From Phytohabitans suffuscus (GTDB taxonomy: Bacteria; Actinomycetota; Actinomycetes; Mycobacteriales; Micromonosporaceae): a stretch of 64,000 nt of DNA. The number at the start of each line of letters is the position of its first letter. Within the stretch, counting starts at the first letter, position 1. Positions 1 to 9,439 of the stretch are shown piece after piece. Below the pieces are notes generated by a model. The model was not told the origin of the DNA, searched no databases, and saw nothing but the letters and a program-made list of their open reading frames with translations. Position numbers and translations under genes: made by a program. The stretch lies in NCBI RefSeq assembly GCF_011764565.1, contig NZ_AP022871.1, positions 6,510,320 through 6,574,319 on the forward strand, given 5' to 3'.

Positions 1-93
1 CCAGGCTCCCGCGCCCTCGTCGCCCACCTCGACGGACGCTGGATCGGCTTCAGCACCGGCTGGCCCCAGGCGATGCCGGCCGAACCCACCTGA
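1..93 (+). CDS. C-terminal 30 residues of an unidentified protein
   Basis: An open frame enters the window at base 1 and ends at a TGA at 91-93. The 30 visible residues include HLDGRWIGFSTGW and end in AEPT. They are too few to assign a family. The frame is judged coding from its high third-position GC and natural composition. The rest of the gene lies outside the window. Confidence 0.5.
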   Translation, partial: PGSRALVAHLDGRWIGFSTGWPQAMPAEPT

Positions 94-201
94 CGACACC
101 CTCGCCACCCAGCCAGCCACCGGCAAGCTGGATAGACGCCTGCCTCAGTCGGGCATTCCAAGGGTCTTGATATCCCACATCGCCAGCAGAGGTCACCCCG
201 T

Positions 202-402
202 GTGCTCCGGGCGCACCTGCCGGCGGAGGCCGTGCTGGACGGCGAGTTGATCGTCTGGGAGGCGGACCGCGGCGTCGATCCGGTCCGTCTCCTGCAACGC
301 CTCACCAACGTCGCCACCCCAGCCGGCCGGACGCCGAACCAGCTATACGCCGAACCCGGCAAACCGTTGCCCCTGACCGTTCTGCCTCCACCCAGCGCCT
401 GA
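202..402 (+). pseudogene. ATP-dependent DNA ligase-like fragment
   Basis: The 66-residue frame reads LPAEAVLDGELIVWE followed by LLQRLTN. This resembles the stretch after the nucleotidyl-lysine motif of ATP-dependent DNA ligases, where a DGE(L/I)V segment is followed by an LQxR segment. The catalytic lysine motif and the C-terminal domains are absent, so at best this is a remnant. It is followed directly by an unrelated gene at 429. The assignment rests on one short motif. Confidence 0.4.
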
Positions 403-428
403 CGCCCCTACCCACGCGACAGCGGTGC

Positions 429-1025
429 ATGATGGTCGGCGTGGAGGCCGACCTGCAATGGCAGCTCAACAGCACCCTCAGCATCGGGCCGTGGCCCGTG
501 CATGTCAGCACCGACGCCAGCCACGCCCGGCTGCGCGACCTTGACGCGCTCGAAGATCTCAGGGACATCCACAACTGGGACCCGATGTTCACGCTCCGGT
601 TTTCGGACGGCATCACACGCGATGTCGCGGTCAGCCGCCCAGACGACGACGGCAGCTTCACCCTCATTGACGCCGACGCCGCGGCAGCCATCGAAGCCGC
701 CACCACCTCCGACCAAGACCCCAACGGCCTCCTGCCTGAACCCGCAGACGTTGCCAGCGCCACCGCATGGCTGCACGAGCACGGCTTTGCCACCCGTGAA
801 CACTCCCGCGGCGGCAAGCTCAGCGGCAGCCGCCTATTCGAACGCAGCGACGGCTGGCAGGCGCGATACAGCTGCGTCCTCGGCACCTGGTCGCTAGAAC
901 TATCGCCACCAGAACACCACCGGTTCACCAGCTTCCACCGCCTTCGCCGCGACAAGAAAACCGCCTGGCGCGACGCCCTGCCGACACTCATCGACGACCC
1001 GCCACATGACATCGACGCTCTCTGA
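429..1025 (+). CDS. hypothetical protein, 198 aa
   Basis: I do not recognise this family. The protein has no signal peptide or membrane segment and is acidic, with a central stretch DDDGSFTLIDADAAAAIEAA. The start is uncertain: ATGs at 429 and 432 are adjacent and neither has a clear Shine-Dalgarno. The stop at 1023-1025 lies about 10 bases before the point where the homology of the neighbouring ISL3 transposase breaks off. The natural C-terminus may therefore have been replaced by the element junction. Composition suggests real coding, but expression is unproven. Confidence 0.45.
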   Translation: MMVGVEADLQWQLNSTLSIGPWPVHVSTDASHARLRDLDALEDLRDIHNWDPMFTLRFSDGITRDVAVSRPDDDGSFTLIDADAAAAIEAATTSDQDPNGLLPEPADVASATAWLHEHGFATREHSRGGKLSGSRLFERSDGWQARYSCVLGTWSLELSPPEHHRFTSFHRLRRDKKTAWRDALPTLIDDPPHDIDAL

Positions 1026-1029
1026 TTCC

Positions 1030-2546
1030 ACAGAATGATGCGGTTGACGGCGCCTTCGACAGCGCCGGAGCTGTAGGGCAGGGTGAGGCTGGCGGTGACG
1101 GCGTCCAGGTCGCGTTGCAGGCCCTTGGTGAAGGTGTGCAGGCTGGGTAGGTCGTCGTTCTGCACGTTCGTGATCCATTGTGGGAGGTCGGCGCCGCCGA
1201 GGGTGCGGATTATCTGGGCGAAGCGGTCGACGTGTTCGCGTACGGCCGCGAGGGTGGCGCTGCGGGAGCAGATGGCGGTGAGGCGGGCCTGGTCGTCGGG
1301 GTTGAGCTTGTCTGGGCCCGTCATGATCCATTTGGTGACCTGGCGGGGTTTGGGTGGTGCCGGCGGTTTGGGTGGCTTCTCGGGTCGGGATGGGCGTAGG
1401 TAGCGGCGCAGGGTCTGGACGCTGCCGCGGTATCCGCGTTGGCGGATCTCCTCCAGCAGCGTGGCGGTGTCGGTGTGGCCGTCGTGATACCGCTGACGCA
1501 AGTAGGGCTTGAACGGTTCCAGGACGCTGTCGCGGCGGGTGCCGGCCAGTAGGTCATCGACGCAGGTGGCGTTGGCGAACCGGCGCACGGTTTGGATGTC
1601 GAGGCCGAGCCGGCGGCTAACCTCGGTCCGTGAGCAACCGTCTGCCAGCAGTTGCTGGACCGCCGCGTAGCGTTCCCGCGTGCGGGTGATGAGCCGTATC
1701 TCGGTATCCGACTCCCGTGTGGCCGGCACCGCCGGCGCGGTGGGTGGCGGGTCGGGTGTGACCGGGTCGGGTGCGGCGAGGTGTCGGCGGTGCGCGATGA
1801 CGGTGTTCAGGACGGCCTCGCCAAGGTTCATCCAGAGGTGGAACCGGTCGGCTACCTGGATCGCGTCTGGTGCCCCGATCCGGACGCCGTCGGCGTACGC
1901 GCCGGCGCGGTCACGACAGACGACGTGCGCGCCAGGATGCTCACGCAGCCAGGCGGCGAGGGTGTCCGCGGCGCGGTCCGGCAGCACATCGACCGGCTGG
2001 TGAGTGTCCATGTCCACCAGCACGGTGGCGTAGACCTGACCACGACGAAGAGCGAAGTCGTCGACCCCGAGCACCCGCGGCGCCGAGGCCGGCGATGGCG
2101 GCGGGGTGGCCCGCAGCGGCCGCAGCAGGGTGCTGCGGCTGGCAGGGATCGCGAACCTGGCCGCGAGTCTGGCCCCGGCACGACCGGCCAGCGCGACACT
2201 GATGTGGCGCAGCATCGCCCGTAGCGGTGAGCTTCGCCGGCCACGCGGCACGGTCAGATCGGTACCTGCTCGGCGAAGGTCCGCTTCGAACAGGCCACGT
2301 TCAGGCAGTTGAACCGCCGTACCTGCAACAGGATCCACACCGGTGCGGCCCCAGTGGAGTGTCCGCCAACCGACGCCGGTACCGCTCACGCACCGACCTC
2401 GAGACCACCTGGCAGGCCGGGCAGGCCGCTTCGTCGGTGTCGACCTTGGCGTGGATATGTACCGCGTCGGGCCGGTCCTCGACCCGCTCGACGCGGACCT
2501 GGCGCAGGTGACGCGGCAACACGCCGACCGGCTGCCGATCTTGCAC
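1030..2546 (-). pseudogene. ISL3-family transposase, frameshifted and 3'-truncated
   Basis: Recognisable ISL3 segments occur in order. The N-terminal zinc-ribbon-like region (ACPACQ, then YRRRLADTPLG) starts at a GTG at 2546. A VWILLQVRRFNC segment follows in a second frame. The DDE core is in a third frame (LGVDDFALRRG; CRDRAGAYADG; VADRFHLWMN), ending in LPYSSGAVEGAVNRI. At least two frame changes, near 2340 and 2265, separate these parts. The C-terminal segment after VNRI is lost at about 1035, where unrelated sequence begins. The element is therefore inactive. Terminal inverted repeats were not identified. Confidence 0.85.
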
Positions 2547-2958
2547 CGCGACATGATCCCGACCGACAGCCTCAGCGTAAAGCGTTGCTGCTCAACGTCT
2601 CCAGGCGGGTAGCCGCTGCTCAGGCTCCATCATAGACAGACGCCCGCTGCTCTCACGACCACCGCGCACCACGCCCACGTTTGCTGTGCCAGAACCAAAT
2701 TACGTGAGCGACGACAAACTCCTCAGGGGTGCGGGCTGGTCTTCGCCAAGCCCTGCGCCCGCATCTCGGAGAACAGGTCATCGTCTTCGCGGAACCGGCC
2801 AGTCAACATCTGGCCGCCTCGACTATCGGCGGTCTCCCTTGACGACGCGGAGCGGGGTCGGTGACCGTCTCGGAATCCCACCGGTTCCAGGCGCGTGCGG
2901 GGTCGGCGACAGTACCAGCGTGCCGTGCGGGTCCGGGCACGGGATTAGCCCTGGCGGC
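2547..2958. other. intergenic stretch, no supported gene
   Basis: This roughly 410-base stretch lies between the ISL3 remnant and the 3' end of the aldo/keto reductase gene. It may hold the 5' end of the ISL3 element, but I could not define a terminal repeat. A weak 6-bp inverted repeat (2923-2928 with 2937-2942) sits just past the reductase stop. No coding frame here is convincing. Confidence 0.4.
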
Positions 2959-3945
2959 CTAGCGGTTTACGTAGCCCATGTGGAGGTCGTTGTACCGGTC
3001 GCCGTGTACGCCGATGCGCTGGGCGAGGTTGTCGAGGTCTGCGATCTCGTCTGCGGACAGCGGTACGGTCGTGGCACCCGCGTTCTCTTCGATCCGGGAG
3101 GTGCGGCGGGTTCCGGGGATGGGCGCGATCCACGGCTGCTGGGCCAGTAGCCATGCCAACGCGATCTGACCCGGGGTCGCGTCCTTGCTTCGGGCGAGTT
3201 CGGTGACGTGGTCGACCAGCGCTTGGTTGGCGGCCCTGTTCTGTTCGGTGAACCGCGGGATGGTGCGGCGCACGTCGCCTTCGGCGAAGGTGGTGGTGGT
3301 GTCCACGGCGCCGGTGAGGAAGCCCTTGCCCAGCGGGCTGAACGGCACGAACCCGATCCGGAGTTCGGCCAGAGTGGGCAGCACCTCCGCCTCTGGGTCG
3401 CGCGTCCAGAGTGAGTACTCACTCTGCACCGCGCTGACCGGGTGTGCGGCGTGGGCGCGGCGGATTGTCGCGGCGGATGCCTCCGACAGGCCGAGGTGGC
3501 GGACCTTTCCTTCATTGACGAGTTCCCCGACGGTGCCGGCGACGTCCTCGATCGGAACTGCGGGGTCGACGCGGTGTTGGTAGAACAGGTCGATCACGTC
3601 GGTGCGCAACCGTTTCAGGCAGGCGTCGGCCACGCGGCGGATCTGCTCGGGGCGGCTGTCGAGCCCGACGCTCTTGCCATCTTGGATGTTCCATCCGAAC
3701 TTGGTGGCGATGACGACTTGGTCGCGGACTGGCTCGAGGGCTTCGCCGACGAGTTCCTCGTTCAGGTAAGGCCCGTATACCTCGGCGGTATCGAAGAATG
3801 TCACGCCGAGATCGGCTGCGGAGCGGATCACGGCGATCATGTCGTCGCGGGTGCCGGGGTTCGGGCCGTAGCTCTGTGACATGCCCATGCAGCCCAGGCC
3901 GATCGCCGAGACCTGCAGGCCTTGTCCAAGGGTGCGTGTGTGCAT
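2959..3945 (-). CDS. aldo/keto reductase, 328 aa
   Basis: NADPH-dependent cytosolic oxidoreductase of the AKR superfamily, probably reducing aldehydes or ketones; the substrate is unknown. The protein starts MHTRTLGQGLQVSAIGLGCM. The AKR catalytic tetrad is visible as D52, Y57, K82 and H124. The cofactor-binding C-terminal stretch contains PIPGTRR. The start at 3945 is chosen because GGAGG lies about 8 bases upstream; the frame is open further upstream without AKR homology. Length is normal for the family. An XRE/MmyB-like regulator gene lies about 240 bases upstream on the same strand, a common arrangement for such reductases, suggesting co-regulation. Confidence 0.93.
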   Translation of the reverse strand: MHTRTLGQGLQVSAIGLGCMGMSQSYGPNPGTRDDMIAVIRSAADLGVTFFDTAEVYGPYLNEELVGEALEPVRDQVVIATKFGWNIQDGKSVGLDSRPEQIRRVADACLKRLRTDVIDLFYQHRVDPAVPIEDVAGTVGELVNEGKVRHLGLSEASAATIRRAHAAHPVSAVQSEYSLWTRDPEAEVLPTLAELRIGFVPFSPLGKGFLTGAVDTTTTFAEGDVRRTIPRFTEQNRAANQALVDHVTELARSKDATPGQIALAWLLAQQPWIAPIPGTRRTSRIEENAGATTVPLSADEIADLDNLAQRIGVHGDRYNDLHMGYVNR

Positions 3946-4184
3946 GATCAAGCCTCCGTGCGGGTGTGTGTCCTCGTCGGTGACGTGCTCCACCAACCGT
4001 CGTTCGTGTCCGCTCCATCGGCGGTCTCGAGCACGGCGAGGTGTTCCATGAGTCGTCCGGGCAGCGCCGCATGACCGTCCCGTCGCGGGTGCCAATCAGG
4101 GCGACGCCTTGCGTGACGCGCGGCGTCTGCCCGCGGTGAAGCAGTCTGGTTAGCCTGTCGTGGTGGGAGGCTAGGGCTCACGGT

Positions 4185-5000
4185 TCACAGCTGTTCCTCG
4201 ATGCTGCTCGCGGGATGCTTCGTGGCCTCCGGGTTCTGGATTGTGGCGGCCAGGCTTGCCAGAAGTCGCAGTCGCTCTTCGGTGGGTGAGCCTGGATCGG
4301 CGGTGTAGATGAGGAACGACAGTCCGGGTTCGGCGGTCAGCTCCAAGCCTTCGTAGGTGAGGGTGAGGTCGCCGACGGCGTGGTGGTGGAATTTCTTGGT
4401 TCCGCTTCCGTGTCGCCGCACGTTGTGTGCTCCCCAGCGGGTACGGAACTCGTCGCTGTTGGTGGATAGCTCGCCGATGAGGTCGTGCAGCCGCTTGTCC
4501 CTGGGGTCCCGGCCGGCCTCAGTGCGCAGGATGGCGACGCACACATCGGCTGCGGCCTCCCAGCCGGGGTAGAACTCGCGGGAACGTTCGTCGAGGAAAT
4601 TGAACCGGGCGAGGTTACTGCGGCCGGGTCCGTCGAAAACCCAGTCGTAGAATGCGCGGCCGAGCGCGTTGACGGCGAGTACATCCATACGGCCGTTGCG
4701 TACGAACGCCGGGCCAGCGGTGATGGCGTCCAACGCCAACTGCAGCCCAGGCCGGGCTGTCCACGGTTTGGGTTTCCGGCGCGGCACGAGCAGGGCGGAA
4801 CGGTTGGCCGCGCGGGAGAGATCGAAGAGGTGCTCGCGTTCGGCGTCGTCGAGTTGGAGGGCGCGGACGATCGCCTCCAGGACCGACTCGGACACGCCGG
4901 CGAGGTTGCCTTTCTCGATCTTCGCGTAGTAGTCGACCGACAGCCCGGCGAGCATGGCTACCTCTTCGCGGCGCAGCCCGGGCACGCGGTCGATGTCCAT
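4185..5000 (-). CDS. XRE-family regulator with MmyB-like ligand domain, N-terminally short
   Basis: DNA-binding regulator of the helix-turn-helix plus MmyB-like type. The HTH (VPGLRREEVAMLAGLSVDYY then KIEKG) occupies roughly residues 5-60. The MmyB-like ligand-binding domain follows from about residue 100 (RNGRMDVLAVNALGRAFYDW; RRHGSGTKKFHH; LTLTYEGLEL). Relatives usually carry about 30-40 residues before the VPGLRREEV motif; here only MDID precedes it and an in-frame TAA lies five codons upstream. The first HTH helix may be missing, so DNA binding may be impaired. It is divergent from the 5105 and 5359 genes and probably regulates these or the adjacent aldo/keto reductase. Confidence 0.88.
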   Translation of the reverse strand: MDIDRVPGLRREEVAMLAGLSVDYYAKIEKGNLAGVSESVLEAIVRALQLDDAEREHLFDLSRAANRSALLVPRRKPKPWTARPGLQLALDAITAGPAFVRNGRMDVLAVNALGRAFYDWVFDGPGRSNLARFNFLDERSREFYPGWEAAADVCVAILRTEAGRDPRDKRLHDLIGELSTNSDEFRTRWGAHNVRRHGSGTKKFHHHAVGDLTLTYEGLELTAEPGLSFLIYTADPGSPTEERLRLLASLAATIQNPEATKHPASSIEEQL

Positions 5001-5104
5001 GATTCCTTCACTTTAGGGCCGCCTGATCTCGGAAGGGGGGCTCTGTTGGAACCCGGCACGACCGAACCCGCCACAGCCACGGGAACAGGTGTTGTCTACG
5101 TGTT

Positions 5105-5353
5105 GTGACCGCTCCTGCCACGACCGTCGACCGCGCACCCATCCGTGGAAGCCTGGCAACCGTCTCCGCCCTGATCGCGGCCGGCAGCATCGACCAGCTG
5201 AGCTTCCACCTCCCGTTCGCCCGCGACAACGGCGTGACCGAACGAGAGCTCATCGAAACCATCACCCACCTGGCGTTCTACACCGGCTGGCCGAAAGCGG
5301 TGTCCGCGATGACCGGAGCCAAGAACGTCTTCACCACCACGAAGGAGCACTGA
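5105..5353 (+). CDS. carboxymuconolactone decarboxylase-like protein, short (82 aa)
   Basis: The sequence carries the second half of the CMD/AhpD-like fold: RGSLATVSALIAAG, then HLPFARDNGVTERELIET, then ITHLAFYTGWPKAVSA. In the family this region surrounds the helical core. Single-domain members are usually around 110-130 residues, so an N-terminal part seems missing here. The GTG start at 5105 lacks a clear ribosome-binding site. Its stop (5351-5353) falls between the Shine-Dalgarno and the start of the alcohol dehydrogenase gene, so the two are translationally linked. The same family often sits beside oxidoreductases under MmyB-type regulators. Confidence 0.7.
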   Translation: MTAPATTVDRAPIRGSLATVSALIAAGSIDQLSFHLPFARDNGVTERELIETITHLAFYTGWPKAVSAMTGAKNVFTTTKEH

Positions 5354-5358
5354 ACCGC

Positions 5359-6387
5359 ATGTATGGAGCCGTTATCCACGCCGCCGGTGACGTCCGCTAC
5401 GAGCAGCGCGACAACCCGCAGATCCAGGCGCCCACCGACGCGATCATCCGGCTGACCGCGTCCTGCGTATGCGGCTCCGACCTGTGGGACTACCGCGGCA
5501 TCAACCCCGTCCACCAGCCCACCCCGATGGGCCACGAATACGTTGGCGTCGTCGTGCAGATCGGCGAGGACGTCAAGAACATCAAGGTGGGCGACTTCGT
5601 CGTCGGGTCCTTCTTCGCCTCCGACAGCACCTGCGAGATCTGCCAAGCCGGCTACCAATCGCGCTGCGTCCACCTCGAGTTCGTCGGCGCCGGCGGCGCC
5701 CAAGCGCAGTACCTGCGTGTCCCGCTCGCCGACGGCACCCTGGTCGCCACCCCCAGCATGCCCGACCCCGACCTGATCCCGTCGCTACTGACCGCCTCCG
5801 ACGTGCTCGGCACCGGCTGGTTCGGCGCCGTCGCCGCCGAAGCGGGCCCCGGCAAGACCGTCGCCGTCGTCGGCGACGGCGCCGTCGGGCTCCTAGCCAT
5901 CCTCGCCGCTAAACAGCTGGGCGCCGACCGCATCATCGCCATGTCCCGCCACCAGGCACGGCAGAAGCTCGCTTTCGAGTTCGGCGCGACCGACATCGTC
6001 ACCGAACGCGGAGACGACGGCGCCGCGAAGATCAGGGAACTCACGAACGGGCTCGGGGCGCACTCCGTCATCGAGGCCGTCGGCACCCAGGAAGCGATGA
6101 TGCAGACGATCCGCTCCACCCGAGCCGGCGGGCACGTCGGATTCGTCGGCGTCTCCCACGGCGTACAGGTTCCCGGCGAAGAGCTCTTCTTCGCGGAGAT
6201 CCACGTGCATGGCGGCCCTGCCCCCGTACGCCGATTCCTGCCCGACCTCATCGACCGGATTTGGAAGCGGGAGATCGACCCCGGCAAGGTCTTCGACCTC
6301 ACCCTCCCCCTGAGCCAGGTCGCCCACGGCTACAAGGCCATGGACGAACGCCGCGCCATCAAGGTCCTCCTCACCCCAGAGACCTGA
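5359..6387 (+). CDS. zinc-dependent alcohol dehydrogenase family protein, 342 aa
   Basis: Medium-chain dehydrogenase/reductase that probably oxidises an alcohol or reduces an aldehyde with NAD(P). Catalytic zinc ligands are visible as C38 (SCVCGSDLW) and H59-E60 (GHEYVGVV). The structural-zinc loop has only C92, C95 and C103 of the usual four cysteines. The Rossmann glycine motif is VVGDGAVGLLA. The ATG at 5359 has GAAGGAG at 5341-5347 as ribosome-binding site, inside the end of the preceding gene. Length is normal. Together with the 5105 gene it forms a small operon divergent from the regulator at 5000. Confidence 0.92.
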   Translation: MYGAVIHAAGDVRYEQRDNPQIQAPTDAIIRLTASCVCGSDLWDYRGINPVHQPTPMGHEYVGVVVQIGEDVKNIKVGDFVVGSFFASDSTCEICQAGYQSRCVHLEFVGAGGAQAQYLRVPLADGTLVATPSMPDPDLIPSLLTASDVLGTGWFGAVAAEAGPGKTVAVVGDGAVGLLAILAAKQLGADRIIAMSRHQARQKLAFEFGATDIVTERGDDGAAKIRELTNGLGAHSVIEAVGTQEAMMQTIRSTRAGGHVGFVGVSHGVQVPGEELFFAEIHVHGGPAPVRRFLPDLIDRIWKREIDPGKVFDLTLPLSQVAHGYKAMDERRAIKVLLTPET

Positions 6388-7038
6388 CCCAGCCAGCGTT
6401 GCGGCGCATGGTCTCGCTCGTTGCGCCGCGGACCGGCTGCCGCGGGTCGCGGACCTCTCAGGTCCGAAAGGCACGCCGCCGGCAGCCCAGGTCTGGTCGA
6501 ACGCCACCGCTACGCGTTCACCCGCCGAGTCGGCCAGCACCTACATGCGGGTCAGCATCGGTATCCCGATCGGCTCGGCTGGTGCCAAATTCGGCTTGGA
6601 CCAGCGCGACGAGACGGCTATTCGAGTCTCTTCGACCCGTTCCTGGCATGGGACGTTGTCGATGTACCAGTGCGGTGTGTACGTGGTGCGAAAGCCGATC
6701 GGCAGCCCATCGAGAGCAGTGCTGCCGCGTCAGCCAACCCGCGCGTTGGATGGCGGCGCCGAGATCGGTCCTTGCGGGCATCGAGGTCGGCGGTGGCTAG
6801 GTCCTGACCCAGTCCCTCACGCCAGCGGGCCAGCGGGCCTGTGCCTCCCGCGCCGCTGAGAATGGCGACGCGGCGGTGTCCCCAGGTACACGCCCTTGGG
6901 GCGGCGTTGCCGTCGTCGGCGGGGTTGATCACCTTGGCCCACCGGGACGCCTTTGTGCTGGCCGACCCAGCGGGCGGTCAGCTGCGGCTGGCCGGCTGAG
7001 GAGTGGGTGGTTGTTGGACTATTCGGACGCATCCTGAA
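6388..7038. other. intergenic region with LacI-like debris
   Basis: This 650-base stretch has no intact gene. On the minus strand, around 6700-6920, residues WGHRRVAILSGAGG followed by GPLARWREGL resemble the effector domain of LacI-family repressors. They are broken by stops and frame changes and lack a recognisable HTH. It precedes an intact sugar-uptake operon, where such a repressor would be expected. The rest has no supported content. Confidence 0.4.
6618..6932 (-). pseudogene. possible LacI-family regulator remnant
   Basis: The frame contains a GHRRVAIL segment and a GPLARWREGL segment, spaced as in the periplasmic-binding-like domain of LacI repressors. The residues beyond them lose similarity. 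No N-terminal HTH is found upstream, and the C-terminal dimerisation region is unrecognisable. I consider it a decayed copy. The call depends on short motifs and on its position ahead of sugar transport genes. Confidence 0.35.
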
Positions 7039-7078
7039 TTCAAGTGTGGTTGAAGCTCGTTCACAAGAGATTTACGCT
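7039..7078 (+). promoter_or_regulatory. probable promoter and operator of the sugar operon
   Basis: A TTGAAG -35-like hexamer (7050-7055) is 17 bases from TACGCT (7073-7078). The inverted repeat TTCAA-gtgtgg-TTGAA (7039-7054) overlaps the -35. The 12-mer GTGTGGTTGAAG (7044-7055) recurs as its exact reverse complement at 14821-14832 ahead of the molybdenum-hydroxylase operon. A repressor site is inferred, not shown. Confidence 0.45.
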
Positions 7079-7187
7079 ACCTCCTTGCATAAATCATGAG
7101 GCTGGGCGCATAGTCGTTGCACGCACCCGTCGAGCGGGGGTTCCAGGTGCAGCCACCAGCGTCATGAGCAGCGAAGGAAGCAGTCTG

Positions 7188-8480
7188 ATGGCAGATAAGA
7201 AGTGGTTGAACGGCTTGGTGCTCCTGGCCACGGTCACGCTGGTCCTCGCCGGGTGCGGCCGCGACGGTGAGGGCTCGACTGACGACGCGGCCGGGGACGT
7301 CTCGGCGGTGGCCGACGGTCCGGCCACCGGGAAGATCGTCATCTGGGCGATGGGCACCGAGGGCGAGGTGATGCCACAGATCGCCGAGGCGTTCGAGGCG
7401 GAGAACCCGGATGCCGAGGTCACGGTCACCGCGGTGCCGTGGGACGACGCACCGACGAAGATCTCGACGGCGATCGCCTCCGGGCAGACGCCGGACGTGA
7501 CGCTGATCAACCCGTCGGCGCTGGCGTCCTACGTGGCGACGGGCGGCTTCTCCACGGTGCCGGACGACGTGGTCGACAAGGGCGTGTTCGACGAGACGGC
7601 GGTCGCGGCCACGAAGGTGGGCGGGAAGGCGTACTCGGTGCCGCTCTATGTGGACACCCGGGTGCTGTTCTACCGCAAGGACATCGCCCAGAAGGCGGGC
7701 GTCCCGGCGCCGAGGAGCTGGGGCGAGTGGGCCGGTTTCGCGAAGTCGCTGCAGGACAACGGCGCGAAGCAGGGGATGCTGCTGCCGACCGGCGAGCTGG
7801 GCTTCACCGAGCAGGTGCTGATCCCGTTCATCTGGGAAGCGGGCGGCGCGATCACCGACGCCGGGCAGACCGCGTTCACCCTCGACACCGAGCAGACAGC
7901 GGCGGGTCTGGCGCAGTACCGGTCGTTCTTCGATGCGGGTGTCGCGAGCAAGACCGGGACGTACGAGCCGTGGGGCTCGGTGGAGGAGCGGCTGGCGTCG
8001 GGTGAGATCGGCTCGGTCATCCAGGGGCCGTGGCTGGTGCCGAGCCTGAAGAAGATCCTCGGCGCGGAGTACGACGACAAGGTCGGTGTCGCGACGATCC
8101 CGGCCGGCCCGTCCAGCGGGGCGAGCTGGCTCGACGGCGGCCAGCTGGCGGTGTTCCGCGACGCGAAGAACGCCGACGGCGCCTGGAAGTTCATCCGGTT
8201 CATCTCGCAGACCGCGCAGGCGGCCCGGTTCTCCCAGCTCACCGGCGATCTTCCGGCGGTGACCGCGGCGTGGGAGCCGGCCGGGTTGACCACCGACCCG
8301 ACCACGGCGGTCTTCAGCGAGCAGCTCAAGACGACCGGCATTCCGCCGACGATCGCGACCTGGACCGAGGTTGCCAACGTCTTCGCCGGCTTCGGCGAGC
8401 GGCTGGCGCGCGGGACGGTCACCCCGCAGGAGGCGGCGTCCGGCCTGCAGAAGGAACTCTCCGGGATCGGCCTTCGCTGA
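7188..8480 (+). CDS. extracellular sugar-binding lipoprotein of an ABC transporter, 430 aa
   Basis: Family-1 solute-binding protein that captures a sugar outside the membrane and delivers it to the permeases encoded next. The N-terminus is a lipoprotein signal (KKWLNGLVLLATVTLVLAGC) with the lipidated cysteine at residue 23. The mature part has typical features such as GKIVIWAMGTEGEVMPQIAE and IQGPWLVPSLK. The ATG at 7188 is preceded by AAGGAAG at 7174-7180. Upstream in-frame starts lack signal-peptide logic. It is the first gene of an operon with 8509, 9440, 10370 and 12821. The substrate is probably an oligosaccharide or beta-glucoside, inferred only from the GH3 neighbour. Confidence 0.93.
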   Translation: MADKKWLNGLVLLATVTLVLAGCGRDGEGSTDDAAGDVSAVADGPATGKIVIWAMGTEGEVMPQIAEAFEAENPDAEVTVTAVPWDDAPTKISTAIASGQTPDVTLINPSALASYVATGGFSTVPDDVVDKGVFDETAVAATKVGGKAYSVPLYVDTRVLFYRKDIAQKAGVPAPRSWGEWAGFAKSLQDNGAKQGMLLPTGELGFTEQVLIPFIWEAGGAITDAGQTAFTLDTEQTAAGLAQYRSFFDAGVASKTGTYEPWGSVEERLASGEIGSVIQGPWLVPSLKKILGAEYDDKVGVATIPAGPSSGASWLDGGQLAVFRDAKNADGAWKFIRFISQTAQAARFSQLTGDLPAVTAAWEPAGLTTDPTTAVFSEQLKTTGIPPTIATWTEVANVFAGFGERLARGTVTPQEAASGLQKELSGIGLR

Positions 8481-8508
8481 CCGCCGCCTGAGAACAAGGA
8501 GCCACGCG

Positions 8509-9435
8509 ATGAGTTCGACCAGTACGGGAGTCCGGGCCGCCGTGCGCGGCCGGGCTCCCGCCTGGCGGCGCCGGCAGGCGTTGGCCGCCTGGCTGTTCGC
8601 GTTGCCGTTCACGCTGCTGTTCGCCGCGTTCATGGTCGGGCCGTTGCTGGCCTCGGTGGGGTTGAGCCTGACCGACATGACCAGCCGGGACCTGCGTACG
8701 CCGCTGGCGGTGCGGTTCGTGGGGCTAGGCAACTTCGTGGAGCTGGCCGGCGACGAGACGTTCGTGCGGGCGATCGGCAACACCGTCTACTTCGTCGGGG
8801 TGGGGGTGCCGCTGACCGTGGCGGTGGCCCTGCTGCTGGCCTTGGCCCTGAACAACGGGATCAACCGGTTCCGGTCGCTGTTCCGGGTGGGTTTCTACAC
8901 GCCGGTGGTGACCAGCATCGTCGCGATCGCGGTGGTGTGGAAGTACATCCTGGAACCGGACGGCCTGCTCAACCAGGGGCTCGGCGCGATCGGCATCGGC
9001 GGTCCGGACTGGCTCAACGACACCCGGTTCGCGATGCCCTCGCTGATCCTGCTGGCGATGTGGCGCAACATGGGCACGCTGATGATCATCTTTCTTGCCG
9101 GGCTCCAGGGGCTGCCGGCCGACGTCTACGAGGCGGCCCGCATGGACGGCGCGAACGCGTTGCAGCGCTTCCGCAGCCTGACCCTGCCGCTGCTGCGGCC
9201 GACGCTGCTGCTGGGCTGCGTGCTGATCTCGGTCTACTACTTCCAGTTCTTCGAGGAGGCCTTCGTGATGACCGAGGGCGGTCCGCTGGAGAGCACGCTG
9301 TCGATCACCTACTTCACCTACAACGAGTTCGGCTACGGCAACTACGGCTACGCCTCCGCGGCCAGCTACGTGCTGGCGATCGCCATCGGCCTGGTCACGC
9401 TCGTGCAATTCCGGCTGCTGCGCGAGAAGGGTTGA
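8509..9435 (+). CDS. ABC sugar transporter permease, MalF type, 308 aa
   Basis: Integral membrane permease with about six hydrophobic segments; the first (WLFALPFTLLFAAFMVG) begins near residue 28. The cytoplasmic EAA loop that docks the ATPase is visible as EAARMDGANALQRFRSLTLP. The ATG at 8509 has AAGGAG at 8495-8500. It begins 28 bases after the binding-protein gene and ends 4 bases before the second permease. Family and length are standard. No ATP-binding gene is present in the operon; in related actinomycetes a shared MsiK-type ATPase encoded elsewhere serves several such permease pairs. Confidence 0.94.
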   Translation: MSSTSTGVRAAVRGRAPAWRRRQALAAWLFALPFTLLFAAFMVGPLLASVGLSLTDMTSRDLRTPLAVRFVGLGNFVELAGDETFVRAIGNTVYFVGVGVPLTVAVALLLALALNNGINRFRSLFRVGFYTPVVTSIVAIAVVWKYILEPDGLLNQGLGAIGIGGPDWLNDTRFAMPSLILLAMWRNMGTLMIIFLAGLQGLPADVYEAARMDGANALQRFRSLTLPLLRPTLLLGCVLISVYYFQFFEEAFVMTEGGPLESTLSITYFTYNEFGYGNYGYASAASYVLAIAIGLVTLVQFRLLREKG

Positions 9436-9439
9436 CCCG

